Notes: generated by a model not told the origin, from the sequence alone. Counted from the first letter of the stretch, positions 19,357 through 27,854 are shown. The stretch: 64,000 nt of DNA from Prevotella sp. E2-28 (GCF_022024055.1 NZ_CP091788.1:1922001-1986000), one strand, 5' to 3'. A program made the numbers and translations.

Positions 19357-20514
19357 ATGAAAGGCCAATTTCCCATAGAAAAGTTTCAGTCTCTGAGAAC
19401 ACCCTTCTACTATTACGATATGGACCTGCTTCGTGCCACGCTGGCCTCTATTAATCAGGAGGCTGGTAAGCACGAGGGCTTTATCGTACATTATGCAGTA
19501 AAAGCCAATGCCAATATGCAGGTTCTGCGTTGTATCAAGCAGGCCGGACTTGGTGTTGACTGCGTAAGTGGTGGCGAGATTGAAGCAGCTTTAAAGGCAG
19601 GATTCCCTGCAGACAAGATTGTATATGCTGGCGTTGGAAAAAGCGATTGGGAAATCATCCTCGGACTCAAGTCTGGTATTCATTGCTTTAATGTGGAAAG
19701 CATTCCAGAGTTAGAAGTTATCAACGAGTTGGCTGCCCAACATGACACGATTGCCCAAGTCGCCTTCCGTATTAACCCCGATGTAGGCGCTCATACACAT
19801 GCTAACATCACCACGGGCCTTGCTGAGAATAAGTTCGGCATTGCCATGCGTGATATGGAGTCAGTTATTGAGCTTGCCCAGTCCATGAAGAATATCCGTT
19901 TCATTGGGCTTCACTTCCATATCGGTTCTCAAATCCTTGATATGGCCGACTTCCAAGCCCTCTGTAATCGTATCAACGACTTGCAGAATCAGTTGGAGGC
20001 TCACCGTATCGTCGTGAAGAGCATCAATGTGGGTGGCGGACTTGGTATTGACTACCAGCACCCTAACCGTGTGCCCATTCCTGATTTCAAGGCTTACTTT
20101 GATACTTATGCTACCAAGTTGAAGCTGCGTCCAGGTCAGAAACTTCACTTCGAATTGGGACGTGCTGTCGTTGCCCAGATGGGTACTCTTCTCGCGCGTA
20201 CCTTATATATAAAAGAAGGCGCCAAGAAAAAGTTCTGTATTGTTGATGCCGGAATGACCGACCTTATCCGTCCTGCACTCTATCAGGCATACCATAAGAT
20301 TGAGAATATCTCAAGCGAGGAACCCATGGAAGCTTACGACGTAGTAGGCCCCATTTGTGAATCCAGCGATGTGTTTGCCAAACAGATAGATTTGAACAAG
20401 ACGAAAAGAGGTGATTTCATCGCCATCCGTTCTGCGGGTGCCTATGGTGAAATCATGGCGTCGCAATATAATTGTCGCCAGTTACCTAAGGGCTATACCA
20501 GTGATGAGTTATGA
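19357..20514 (+). CDS. lysA: Diaminopimelate decarboxylase
   Basis: 385 aa PLP enzyme that makes lysine from meso-diaminopimelate. The PLP lysine is K49 in HYAVKANANMQVL. Other barrel motifs are GVDCVSGGEIEAAL, GLHFHIGSQ and VGGGLGIDY; the C-terminal beta domain has VVGPICESSDVFAK, with the conserved Cys of the active site. Its last four bases overlap the start of the next gene. It follows aspartate kinase by 15 bases. Confidence 0.95.
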   Translation: MKGQFPIEKFQSLRTPFYYYDMDLLRATLASINQEAGKHEGFIVHYAVKANANMQVLRCIKQAGLGVDCVSGGEIEAALKAGFPADKIVYAGVGKSDWEIILGLKSGIHCFNVESIPELEVINELAAQHDTIAQVAFRINPDVGAHTHANITTGLAENKFGIAMRDMESVIELAQSMKNIRFIGLHFHIGSQILDMADFQALCNRINDLQNQLEAHRIVVKSINVGGGLGIDYQHPNRVPIPDFKAYFDTYATKLKLRPGQKLHFELGRAVVAQMGTLLARTLYIKEGAKKKFCIVDAGMTDLIRPALYQAYHKIENISSEEPMEAYDVVGPICESSDVFAKQIDLNKTKRGDFIAIRSAGAYGEIMASQYNCRQLPKGYTSDEL

Positions 20515-21449
20515 TAAAAATCTTGCACGTATATCCTAAGAATGAACCGTTGACGGCTCGATATGTCCATCTCTTGATGGACAAAATCGAGTCGAAGGCA
20601 ACGGATAATGCTGCTGAGTTCAAGGCTATCTGTCAGGAATGGCAGCCAGACATTATTCATCAGCATGGTTCTGTGGATATCAAATGGCAAGGTGATTATA
20701 GGTGGGTCATCTCTCCTAATGGTCTTCAGTCGCCGTTCACCTCTTATTATGCCGTGATAGCGCGAAGTCCGCTTGAAGCTGAGCATTTGCGTGAGGCAGG
20801 TGTGCTGCGTGTGGAGACCGTGATGAATCCGCTCATTACCAAGCAGGTTGACTTTACCACTACGGCAGAACAGCTGATGCGCATCTACCGTAAAGTGATG
20901 AATTCCGACCCGCTTGACCTCATGGACGATGATACCAGGGAGGCTTTACCTGTTATCCTCAAGGCAGGAATATGTGGCGATAAGCATTGGGTGGAGCAGA
21001 AACTCCCCATTCCATCGGTTCAAACTCGCCTGCTTTATATCTATGCTTCATTAGAGGGCATACTGCCACTCCTCAAGGAAGGAATGCGCGTGCTGGAAAT
21101 GGGTGAATTAAATGATGAGGCTTTCGAGTGTTACCTGCCGCAAAATTACACGATTCCATCGACGATGAAGGGCTCCAGCATCCTTCGTCTCACCGAAGAT
21201 ATTCAGAAATACGGCATCTCCATGTGCCGTCTTGTTGATATCTACAAGGCACTGATGGACGAAAATCATGACGATAATAAGCTGAATGAAACACTTAAAG
21301 AAAATGAGGCTACTGCTTTGTTTTCTAGCATATTACAATTAATATCTGAAGTTTTACTTTTAGATGAGGGCTATATGCCTTGCCCGCCAGTCGATAATGC
21401 TGAGACTCGCAAATTACGACTGAACCTACAAAATCGTTTACGACTATGA
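20511..21449 (+). CDS. Unknown protein, glycosyltransferase-like N-terminus
   Basis: 312 aa with no signal peptide or membrane segment. The opening ILHVYPKNEPLTARYVHLL and QPDIIHQHGSVDIK resemble the N-terminal domain of GT4-type glycosyltransferases (the PDIIHxHG pattern), but the sugar-nucleotide-binding C-terminal domain is not visible. The second half is helical and acidic. I cannot assign a function. It overlaps lysA (ATGA at 20511-20514) and fbp (ATGA at 21446-21449), so its expression is bound to both. The tail LRLNLQNRLRL is basic. Confidence 0.7.
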   Translation: MIKILHVYPKNEPLTARYVHLLMDKIESKATDNAAEFKAICQEWQPDIIHQHGSVDIKWQGDYRWVISPNGLQSPFTSYYAVIARSPLEAEHLREAGVLRVETVMNPLITKQVDFTTTAEQLMRIYRKVMNSDPLDLMDDDTREALPVILKAGICGDKHWVEQKLPIPSVQTRLLYIYASLEGILPLLKEGMRVLEMGELNDEAFECYLPQNYTIPSTMKGSSILRLTEDIQKYGISMCRLVDIYKALMDENHDDNKLNETLKENEATALFSSILQLISEVLLLDEGYMPCPPVDNAETRKLRLNLQNRLRL

Positions 21450-23410
21450 ATACAGACTTACGTTACCTTCATCTGCTGTCAAACACATACCCTACTGTTG
21501 CCGATGCTGCCAGTGAAATCATCAACTTAGAAGCTATTCAGAACCTCCCCAAGGGAACGGAACATTTCCTTGCCGATATCCACGGCGAGCATGAAGCCTT
21601 CATCCATATTCTGAAGAATGCATCAGGTAATATTAAGCGTAAGGTTGGCGAAATCTTTGGTAACACGATTCGTGAGAGCGAGAAAAAAGAGCTTTGCACC
21701 CTGATTTATTATCCAGAGCAGAAACTCGAAATCATCAAGGCCGAGGAAGAAGACCTGGGCGACTGGTATCGCATCACTATTCATCAGTTGGTACGTGTCT
21801 GTCGTGACGTGTCGAGCAAGTACACCCGTTCTAAGGTCCGTAAGAACCTGCCCGAGGAGTTTTCGTATATCATCGAGGAACTGCTTCATGAGCGTACTGA
21901 CGATCAGGACAAGGCAGCTTACGTAGCCGTTATCGTGGACACCGTGATTTCTACGGGTCGTGCCGACGATTTCATCATAGCCATCTGTAATGTCATTCAG
22001 CGATTAATTATCGACCAGCTGCATATCCTTGGCGATATCTACGACCGTGGTCCTGGTGCCCATATCATCCTTGACACCCTGCGCCAGTATCATTCCTGGG
22101 ATATCCAGTGGGGCAATCATGATATCCTCTGGATGGGTGCCGCAGCGGGCAATGATGCCTGTATCTGTAACGTGCTGCGTCTCAGTCTTCGTTATGCCAA
22201 CCTTGCCACGTTGGAAGAAGGCTATGGCATCAACATGGTACCCTTGGCCACCTTTGCCCTTGAGGTCTATGGTGATGATCCCTGTGAGGAGTTTATCCCC
22301 AAGCAACTGAAGGAAGACGGCAAGCTCGACGAAAAGACCCGCCAGCTCATTGCCAAGATGCACAAGGCCATCGCCGTTATCCAGTTTAAGACTGAGGCCA
22401 TGATCTTCAAGCGCCGCCCCGAATGGCACATGGAAGACCGTAACCTCATTGAGCATATCGACTTCGACAAGCATACCTGCACTGTTGACGGTGTGGAATA
22501 TGCGATGAAATCGTGCTCTTTCCCCACTATCTCAAGAGATAATCCTGCGGCCATGACACCTGAAGAGGTTGATTTGATGAAGAAACTGCATCACTCCTTC
22601 CGCGTGTCTGAGAAGCTCCGCAAGCATATCCGCACCATTCTGAGTCACGGCTGCATGTACACTATCTGTAACCAAAACCTCCTGTTCCATGCTTCCATCC
22701 CCCTCAACGACGATGGAACCTTGAAAAATGTAGAGATTCTTGGTCAGAAGTATGCAGGCAAGGAACTCATGTCCTATATCGGCCAACTGGTGCGTGCCGC
22801 TTTCCAGAACGACACCCCTGCTGATTTGAAGCAATATGCCAAGGATTATTTCCTTTATCTGTGGTGTGGCATCGACTCTCCCCTGTTCGATAAGTCCAAG
22901 ATGGCCACTTTCGAACGCTATTTCCTCACCGACAAAACCACCTACCACGAAGAAAAGGGTAATTATTTCAAGTTGCGTAATTCCGAAGACGTGTGCGACC
23001 GTATCTTAGATGCCTTTGGCGTAACGGGCGCTAATCGTCATATCATCAATGGTCACGTACCCGTTCATGCCTCTAATGGCGAGAACCCCATCAAGGCAGG
23101 TGGCCGACTCATGGTGATTGATGGCGGTTTCTCTGAGGCCTACCATAAAGAGACAGGTATTGCTGGTTACACCCTCGTCTATCATAGTCGTGGATTCCAG
23201 TTGGTACAGCACGAGCCGTTCACCAGTGCCCAGGACTCCATTCTGCGAGGCACAGACATTAAGTCAACCACACAGATTGTTGAAATGTCAGCCCATAGAA
23301 TGCTGGTAGCCGATACAGATAAAGGTGTTGAGTTGCGCAGCCAGATTGCAGAGCTGAAAGACCTGCTCTATGCCTATCGTCACGGTATCATCAAGGAGAA
23401 GCGCAATTAG
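21446..23410 (+). CDS. fbp: Fructose-1,6-bisphosphatase, class III
   Basis: 654 aa, the size of the class III enzyme found in Firmicutes and Bacteroidetes. It removes the 1-phosphate from fructose 1,6-bisphosphate in gluconeogenesis. The metallophosphatase core is clear: DIHGEHEAF, then LGDIYDRGPGAHIILD, WGNHDILWMGAAAGN, and near the end INGHVPVHASNGENPIKAGG. It is the last gene of the long plus-strand operon and converges with the ZIP transporter, 13 bases apart. Confidence 0.95.
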   Translation: MNTDLRYLHLLSNTYPTVADAASEIINLEAIQNLPKGTEHFLADIHGEHEAFIHILKNASGNIKRKVGEIFGNTIRESEKKELCTLIYYPEQKLEIIKAEEEDLGDWYRITIHQLVRVCRDVSSKYTRSKVRKNLPEEFSYIIEELLHERTDDQDKAAYVAVIVDTVISTGRADDFIIAICNVIQRLIIDQLHILGDIYDRGPGAHIILDTLRQYHSWDIQWGNHDILWMGAAAGNDACICNVLRLSLRYANLATLEEGYGINMVPLATFALEVYGDDPCEEFIPKQLKEDGKLDEKTRQLIAKMHKAIAVIQFKTEAMIFKRRPEWHMEDRNLIEHIDFDKHTCTVDGVEYAMKSCSFPTISRDNPAAMTPEEVDLMKKLHHSFRVSEKLRKHIRTILSHGCMYTICNQNLLFHASIPLNDDGTLKNVEILGQKYAGKELMSYIGQLVRAAFQNDTPADLKQYAKDYFLYLWCGIDSPLFDKSKMATFERYFLTDKTTYHEEKGNYFKLRNSEDVCDRILDAFGVTGANRHIINGHVPVHASNGENPIKAGGRLMVIDGGFSEAYHKETGIAGYTLVYHSRGFQLVQHEPFTSAQDSILRGTDIKSTTQIVEMSAHRMLVADTDKGVELRSQIAELKDLLYAYRHGIIKEKRN

Positions 23411-23423
23411 TCTTTCTTTCCCC

Positions 23424-24206
23424 CTATCCCATCACCACGTCAAGCACCATCATCAGCACAAAGCCAATGGCAAAGCCGATGGTGCTCAGGTTCGAGTGCT
23501 GTCCGCTGGAGGCTTCTGGTATCAGTTCCTCTACCACTACGTAGAACATGGCGCCTGCGGCAAAGGCCAGCATATAAGGGAGTACAGGCGTGAGCAGTGA
23601 TGCCAATAGCAACACGGCCCCAGCTCCTACGGGTTCCACGGCGCCACTCAGCGAACCTAGTAAGAACGACTTCCAACGCGAATTGCCCGCTGCTCGCATC
23701 GGCATGGAGATGATAGCACCCTCGGGTACGTTCTGAATAGCAATACCCAGCGATACGGCTACGGCACTGGCCAGTGAGATGTTCGTTGTGCCACTGTCGG
23801 CTCCAGCAAACACCACGCCCACGGCCATACCTTCAGGCAGGTTGTGAATGGTCACGGCAAGAGCCAGCATCGCCGTCTTCGACAGATGTGAGCGCATACC
23901 CTCGGGCTTGTCAGTACCGATATGCAGGTGCGGCGTCAGTTCGTCAATCATCAGCAGGAAGCCCATGCCTAAGAGGAAACCTATAGCAGCAGGCATCACA
24001 GCCCATCTGCCGCTATCTGTTTCCATCTCCATAGCCGGAATCAACAGTGACCATACGGATGCCGCCACCATCACGCCCGATGCAAAGCCCAGTAGCGACT
24101 TCTGTAGCCGAGCCGACATCTCGTCTCGCATAAAGAATACAAACGCAGAGCCGAACATCGTGCCCAGCAGCGGAATCAGCAATCCTATGATTAATGTTGT
24201 TGTCAT
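23424..24206 (-). CDS. ZIP-family divalent metal transporter
   Basis: 260 aa from ATG 24206 (MTTTLIIGLLIPLLG). A longer frame to 24257 would start within the promoter. About eight membrane helices. VTIHNLPEGMAVGVVFAG and IAIQNVPEGAIISMPMRAA are the metal-binding helices IV and V of ZIP proteins, with the paired HNxPEG and QNxPEG motifs. It probably imports zinc or a related metal. It stands alone, facing the fbp operon. Confidence 0.9.
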   Translation of the reverse strand: MTTTLIIGLLIPLLGTMFGSAFVFFMRDEMSARLQKSLLGFASGVMVAASVWSLLIPAMEMETDSGRWAVMPAAIGFLLGMGFLLMIDELTPHLHIGTDKPEGMRSHLSKTAMLALAVTIHNLPEGMAVGVVFAGADSGTTNISLASAVAVSLGIAIQNVPEGAIISMPMRAAGNSRWKSFLLGSLSGAVEPVGAGAVLLLASLLTPVLPYMLAFAAGAMFYVVVEELIPEASSGQHSNLSTIGFAIGFVLMMVLDVVMG

Positions 24207-24254
24207 TGGGTGCAAAATTATCAGGACTGGCGGCCTTACATCAATTTTAGACTG

Positions 24255-24262
24255 CAAAGGTA
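24255..24262 (-). promoter_or_regulatory. Promoter -7 element for the ZIP transporter
   Basis: TACCTTTG on the minus strand, 49 bases upstream of the ATG at 24206. No clear -33 partner. Confidence 0.5.
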
Positions 24263-24336
24263 CGAAATATTATAAATATTTGCCTACTTTTTAATAAATT
24301 CTTGCTCAAAGTGATAAATGAAAGTGAAAAAAGTCA

Positions 24337-24711
24337 CTACTCCCCCCTTGCCATCTCCCATCCTCGCAGCATTGCGAATTGGTCAAAGCCTTCCGTGCCG
24401 CATTCCTGTATCGCCATAGCAGCACCAACGGCTATCCAGCGGGAAGGCTTTTCACTGGGGATGCCCAGGGGCTCGTCGGGCGTGATGCCCGTGAGCCTTG
24501 CGACATTCTCGATGTACGCCCTAGTGTTGTTCTCGTTAGGTGGCGCCCACCGACTGATAATCGCCCTGATGGTATAGAGCCTATATGTGTGGTAATACGT
24601 GCGTGTCAGCAACACAAATGCTGCCCGCCAGCCATACGCCATTGTTTCAAACTGACAGAACTGCGCGTCTGTCTGCACGGCTCTCAGGCCCTGCCATTTA
24701 TCCTTCGACTG
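24337..24711 (-). pseudogene. N-terminally truncated phage structural protein P5-like gene
   Basis: The minus-strand frame ending at 24337 reads SKDKWQGLRAVQTDAQF, FETMAYGWRAAFVLL, TIRAIISRWAPPNENNT and YIENVARLTGI. This is the body of proteins annotated as structural protein P5 in Bacteroidales, about 140-150 aa, which begin with a motif like RGIRNNNPLNIR. Here the similarity stops exactly where the 33-bp inverted-repeat arm begins (24715), and the start of the gene is missing; upstream codons encode an AT-rich tail unlike the family. I therefore call it a 5'-truncated copy. P5-like, HU-like and smalltalk genes often travel together, as here. Confidence 0.6.
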
Positions 24712-24714
24712 TTT

Positions 24715-24911
24715 TGGGACTTTGGGACGGGACGATAGGACGTTAAGGTTATATTTTGATGGAAAATGAGAAAGAAATAGGAAATGTGTAATGATAACAC
24801 TATAAATATAGTTAATAATATTATATATTATAATATATAATATTATTAAATTATCATACATGTTTTTTAAAAAAACATCTTAACGTCCTATCGTCCCGTC
24901 CCAAAGTCCCA
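24715..24911. repeat. 197-bp element bounded by perfect 33-bp inverted repeats
   Basis: 24715-24747 (TGGGACTTTGGGACGGGACG and on) is exactly the reverse complement of 24879-24911. The interior is very AT-rich and contains a second palindrome at about 24810-24848 (TTAATAATATTATAT against its complement). There is no open reading frame. The left arm starts 4 bases from the break in the P5-like gene. It resembles a MITE-like insertion or a long hairpin; no target-site duplication was found by eye. Confidence 0.75.
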
Positions 24912-25043
24912 TTTTCCCTACACTGCCAACATCGACGTTCTCTCTCACACACACACATACTATAAAAAACATTAGCCTTACATTTATTTTGCAAAATAAG
25001 CCCGAAAAATACCCCTCAAAAATGCCTGTTTTCGGACTGAAAA
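24912..25043. other. Non-coding stretch upstream of the HU-like gene
   Basis: Between the inverted-repeat element and the HU promoter I see no gene. It holds a CA-rich tract (ACACACACACA near 24948-24958) and A-rich sequence only. Confidence 0.5.
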
Positions 25044-25075
25044 TTTGCGCCCCCGCGAAAAATTTCGTACCTTTG
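25044..25075 (+). promoter_or_regulatory. Promoter of the HU-like/smalltalk cassette
   Basis: TTTG (25044-25047), 20-base spacer, TACCTTTG (25068-25075): full Bacteroidetes consensus. Transcription would start near 25082, leaving a leader of about 160 bases before the HU-like ATG. Confidence 0.7.
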
Positions 25076-25101
25076 CATTGTCAATATGAAAGACACAACT
25101 C

Positions 25102-25148
25102 CCCATGTTGAGAGGCACAACTTGGCCAATTGAGCAGAACAACGTGGG
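25102..25148 (+). other. Structured 5' leader element of the HU-like gene
   Basis: CCCATGTTG (25102-25110) pairs with CAACGTGGG (25140-25148) over 9 bp including one G-U pair, closing a 29-base loop with the palindrome TTGGCCAA inside. It sits in the predicted leader and may be a regulatory RNA structure. No match to a known riboswitch is apparent. Confidence 0.4.
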
Positions 25149-25150
25149 AG

Positions 25151-25228
25151 ATTAAACATTAAAGATTAAACATTAAACATTAAACATTAAACATTAAAGA
25201 TTAAACATTAAAAAATTAAACATTAAAA
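25151..25228 (+). repeat. Simple tandem repeats ATTAAACAT/ATTAAAGAT before the HU-like gene
   Basis: Eight to nine imperfect 9-bp units in direct succession end 13 bases before the HU-like ATG, in the place of the ribosome binding region. Similar units, same orientation, follow the gene at 25762-25821. Confidence 0.85.
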
Positions 25229-25241
25229 CGAAAAACACACT

Positions 25242-25763
25242 ATGGCAAAGAACAAACCTGAGGTACCCTACGTGGTGTACCAGAACAAGAACGAAGACTC
25301 GAAATGTTACGGAAAGTGGTATGCAGAATTGCTGCGCCGCACAACTATCTCACAGCGTCAGCTGGCTGACCACATAGCCAGTCACGGCTCACCTTTCACC
25401 CGCGACACCATCTACGGCGTGCTGACCGCCCTGAGCACCTGTATCCCCGAACTCATCATGGAAGGCAAGAACGTACAGATTGACTCACTGGGCACCTTCT
25501 ACCCCACTCTGCAGAGCACGGGTGCAGACAGCCTGGAGAAGTTCAGCGTTGAGGAGAACATCAAGGGCATGAAGATGCGATTCCTGGCAAGCTCCACTGA
25601 CGTGGATAACCTCACCGGTCCCACGCTGAAAAGCAAGGTGAGTCTCATCAAATGGGGCAGCGTGAACAAGACGCCCGTGAAGGTGAACGGCAAGGTGAAG
25701 CGCTACACCAAGTCCTACGAGAAGGACCCACAGCAGGCGCAGGGGAACACCTCTAATCCGTAA
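25242..25763 (+). CDS. HU-like DNA-binding protein (Bacteroidetes HU-HIG type)
   Basis: 173 aa. The HU-type fold is seen in the helical start KCYGKWYAELLRRTTISQRQLADHIASHGSPF, split here as KCYGKWYAELLRRTTI and QRQLADHIASHGSPF. The arm segment VQIDSLGTFYPTLQ corresponds to the DNA-binding saddle of HU. The C-terminal 50 residues are basic and Lys/Thr-rich. Family members of this long type are common in Bacteroidales next to P5-like, amidase and smalltalk genes; their target is not known. The protein is cytoplasmic. Simple 9-bp repeats flank the gene on both sides. Confidence 0.8.
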   Translation: MAKNKPEVPYVVYQNKNEDSKCYGKWYAELLRRTTISQRQLADHIASHGSPFTRDTIYGVLTALSTCIPELIMEGKNVQIDSLGTFYPTLQSTGADSLEKFSVEENIKGMKMRFLASSTDVDNLTGPTLKSKVSLIKWGSVNKTPVKVNGKVKRYTKSYEKDPQQAQGNTSNP

Positions 25764-25821
25764 AGATTAAACATTAAAGATTAAAGATTAAACATTAAAG
25801 ATTAAACATTAAACATTAAAA
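25762..25821 (+). repeat. Simple tandem repeats after the HU-like gene
   Basis: Direct repeats of TTAAAGATTAAACATTAAAG type, beginning in the HU-like stop codon and ending 12 bases before the smalltalk ATG. Same units and orientation as 25151-25228. Confidence 0.85.
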
Positions 25822-25833
25822 TTCTAAACTACC

Positions 25834-25935
25834 ATGAAAGACAAGAAAGACGTTTGGAAGTTCGTACTTCAAACTGCGATTAGCATCCTATCCGCTATCG
25901 CCACCGCACTGGGAGTCACATCGTGCATGGCGTGA
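25834..25935 (+). CDS. Smalltalk protein (33 aa)
   Basis: A 33-residue frame, shorter than most gene finders report: it begins MKDKKDVWKFVLQTAISILS and ends TALGVTSCMA. Charged N-terminus, one hydrophobic helix (residues about 10-28), and a lipobox-like VTSC near the end. This agrees with the short Bacteroidales family named smalltalk, which is found downstream of HU-like genes. Function unknown; the helix and Cys suggest a membrane location. It follows the HU-like gene by 70 bases of simple repeat and should be cotranscribed. Confidence 0.8.
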   Translation: MKDKKDVWKFVLQTAISILSAIATALGVTSCMA

Positions 25936-26108
25936 AAAACTGAAGAACTGAAGAATTGAAAAATTGAAGAATGTCGCACAGATGACACAGATGACACAGA
26001 TTTTGATTCGCTCTGCGAATCAGGGCTAGCGCCACAAAGTATCATCCGCATGGTTTTCGCTAGAAAAAAATCTGTGAAATCTGTGGAATCTGTGCGACCT
26101 AAAAAAAT
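25935..26108. repeat. Intergenic repeat region with inverted GTCGCACAGAT arms
   Basis: Starts with GAACTGAAGAATTGAAAAAT-type tandem units (25937-25972). Then GTCGCACAGAT (25973-25983) and two more CACAGAT copies face three ATCTGTG copies ending in ATCTGTGCGAC (26088-26098). TGATTCG/CGAATCA (26004-26022) forms a small inner hairpin. No coding potential. Confidence 0.75.
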
Positions 26109-26127
26109 CTGTGCGAGAAATGAAAAC

Positions 26128-26160
26128 AAAAAAGAGAGGTGAAAAACCTCTCTTTTTTTT
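26128..26160. terminator. Intrinsic terminator
   Basis: AAAGAGAGGT (26131-26140) and ACCTCTCTTT (26145-26154) form a 10-bp stem with a 4-base loop, followed by T6. The stem is nearly the same as the one at 28154-28185, and both lie next to tRNA-Lys 3'-end sequence. Confidence 0.8.
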
Positions 26161-26161
26161 G

Positions 26162-26184
26162 TACACCCGCAGGGAAGCGAACCT
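26162..26184 (-). tRNA. Duplicated 3' fragment of tRNA-Lys (remnant)
   Basis: TACACCCGCAGGG (26162-26174) and the following GCGAACC repeat the 3' end of the complete tRNA-Lys(CTT) at 28187, with small differences, and the same terminator hairpin is on the same side. The remaining 50 bases of the tRNA are missing. It looks like one end of an insertion that used the tRNA 3' end as attachment site. Confidence 0.65.
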
Positions 26185-26288
26185 ATAATTTATGATACTA
26201 CCAAACATTGAACCCTTTATTTGCGCCTGATTTGAAAAATATATACTAAAAAATGTTTTAGTTGTGTACGTATTACAAGAATAATTGA

Positions 26289-26296
26289 TATTTTTG
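26289..26296 (+). promoter_or_regulatory. Promoter -7 element for the TlpA-like gene
   Basis: TATTTTTG, 27 bases before the ATG at 26324. TTG at 26262-26264 is 24 bases upstream, slightly beyond the usual spacing. Confidence 0.45.
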
Positions 26297-26323
26297 CAAA
26301 ATGAAAAAACTAACGTAACCAAC

Positions 26324-27466
26324 ATGAACAAGAAAACCATCATCACTCTCCTGATTTCTTTTGTTGCAACATCGGGACAGGCACAAACATTCACTCCCGT
26401 GGTGGGGGATAGTATCGACTTCGTTATTACTGGCACAACTACCAGCAACAACGACAGTGTGGCCTCTTTCCGATTATTTCCGCATGGACAAAGCGTTAAG
26501 TTCCCTATCAAAAACGGACGTTTTACAGTCACAGGCCGCCTCCCACGCAATACATTCTTCCAGATAGGCGACTATGAAGGAAACGACCTCCAATTCATTG
26601 TGGACGACGTGCCAACCGAAATCAACCTCGTTACGGGCGAGGTGAAGGGCAGCGAGGTGCAACAACGATTCATCCAATGCCAGATGCGCGAGCGGGAAAT
26701 ACACAAGGTGGTCATACCCTGGTGGAAGAGCTTCAGCAAAGAAGAACAAGCAAGGATTCAGAAAATGAGAACAGGCGACCAACAGATCCTGACAGCAAAG
26801 GACAGCGTAAATGTGGCCAAATTTGATGGCCACATGGCCGAAATTGTGGCCGCAAACCTAATGAACATTCGTGAGAACCTAGATAACGTCATCCCTGCGT
26901 GGTATCTCTACAATGGCATGGGTAGCCTTACAGATGAACAAAAGATTGAGTTCATGCGCGAAGAAGCCCCCTACGCCCATCATCCAGCAATGGAGCGTCC
27001 GTGGAAAAATTATTATTCAATAAAAAAACAACGTTCTATTACAGGTCGTCCCTTTATCGACTTCGAGGCCGAGGCTCCCGACGGCACCAAGCATCACCTT
27101 TCAGAATATGCAGCACATGGCCAGTATGTCTTGATCGACTTCTGGGCTTCATGGTGCGGCCCCTGCGTCGCCTCCTTCCCATTCATGAAGCAGCTCTATG
27201 CCGACTATAAAGACCGTGGGCTTTGCTTCATCGGTGTGTCTTGCGACAAAGATCGTAATGCATGGCTAAAGGCTCTCGACAAGCATCAACTCCCATGGAC
27301 GGCTCTGCTCAGTCCTGCCGACAAAGGCGATGCACTTAATCTTTATGGCGTATCTGGTATTCCTGCTGTCATTCTTATTGCACCCGACGGCACGATTATC
27401 TCCACCGACATAGAAGGTAAAAAACTGCAAGCGAAACTCGAAGAGCTATTCAACGATAACAAATAA
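26324..27466 (+). CDS. TlpA-like thiol-disulfide oxidoreductase with N-terminal DUF4369-like domain
   Basis: 380 aa from ATG 26324 (MNKKTIITLLISFVATSGQA, a signal peptide); an in-frame ATG at 26285 precedes the -7 element and is rejected. Residues 25-130 are a beta-rich DUF4369-type domain common in Bacteroidetes. A helical linker follows, then from about residue 245 a thioredoxin fold with FWASWCGPCVASFPFMKQL (redox pair WCGPC) and the cis-Pro loop VSGIPAVILIAPDG. It should act in the periplasm, reducing or isomerising disulfides; the partner is unknown. It lies within the 2-kb segment bounded by the tRNA-Lys repeats. Confidence 0.88.
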   Translation: MNKKTIITLLISFVATSGQAQTFTPVVGDSIDFVITGTTTSNNDSVASFRLFPHGQSVKFPIKNGRFTVTGRLPRNTFFQIGDYEGNDLQFIVDDVPTEINLVTGEVKGSEVQQRFIQCQMREREIHKVVIPWWKSFSKEEQARIQKMRTGDQQILTAKDSVNVAKFDGHMAEIVAANLMNIRENLDNVIPAWYLYNGMGSLTDEQKIEFMREEAPYAHHPAMERPWKNYYSIKKQRSITGRPFIDFEAEAPDGTKHHLSEYAAHGQYVLIDFWASWCGPCVASFPFMKQLYADYKDRGLCFIGVSCDKDRNAWLKALDKHQLPWTALLSPADKGDALNLYGVSGIPAVILIAPDGTIISTDIEGKKLQAKLEELFNDNK

Positions 27467-27538
27467 CTGAATAAGAACAAACAAACCATAATCACTGAAC
27501 AGAAAACATACACATGTACATAAAAAGGTACATGAATA

Positions 27539-27570
27539 TTTGGCGGTTTGGAATAAATGTCGTATCTTTG
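27539..27570 (+). promoter_or_regulatory. Promoter of the toxin-antitoxin pair
   Basis: TTTG (27539-27542), 20-base spacer, TATCTTTG (27563-27570), 27 bases before the antitoxin ATG; full consensus. Confidence 0.65.
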
Positions 27571-27597
27571 CAGCCAAAGAACAAAAGTTATTGAATT

Positions 27598-27852
27598 ATG
27601 ACAGCACTTACATTTAGCGATTTCAGAAAGAACATGGCCAGTTCGTTTGACCTTGTAGACGCTGGCGAACATGTATTCATCAACAGGGGTAGCAAGAAAA
27701 TGTATGCTATCGTGGCTGTGGATGATGATGACCTGACTATTACTCCTGCTATGGCTGCAAAGATTGAGAAAGCCAGAAAGGAGTATAAGGAAGGAAAGGG
27801 TGTATCTCTGAAGACTCACGAAGATATTGATAAGTATTTCGAATCACTGTAA
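27598..27852 (+). CDS. YefM/Phd-type antitoxin
   Basis: 84 aa. The N-terminal part TALTFSDFRKNMASSFDLVD has the layout of the Phd/YefM DNA-binding domain, continued by EHVFINRGSKKMYAIVAVDD. The C-terminal half is charged and probably unstructured until bound to the toxin, with KTHEDIDKYFESL at the end. It should neutralise the downstream toxin and repress the promoter as a complex. Stop and toxin ATG are separated by 2 bases, so the two are translated together. Confidence 0.85.
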   Translation: MTALTFSDFRKNMASSFDLVDAGEHVFINRGSKKMYAIVAVDDDDLTITPAMAAKIEKARKEYKEGKGVSLKTHEDIDKYFESL

Positions 27853-27854
27853 AT

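Noticed and set aside
24379..24738. Plus-strand frame of 119 codons opposite the P5-like gene
   Set aside because: No family resemblance; the minus-strand frame has clear P5-like motifs.
25102..25148. Known riboswitch class in the HU-like leader
   Set aside because: The stem does not show the conserved cores of classes I know; only an unnamed structure can be claimed.
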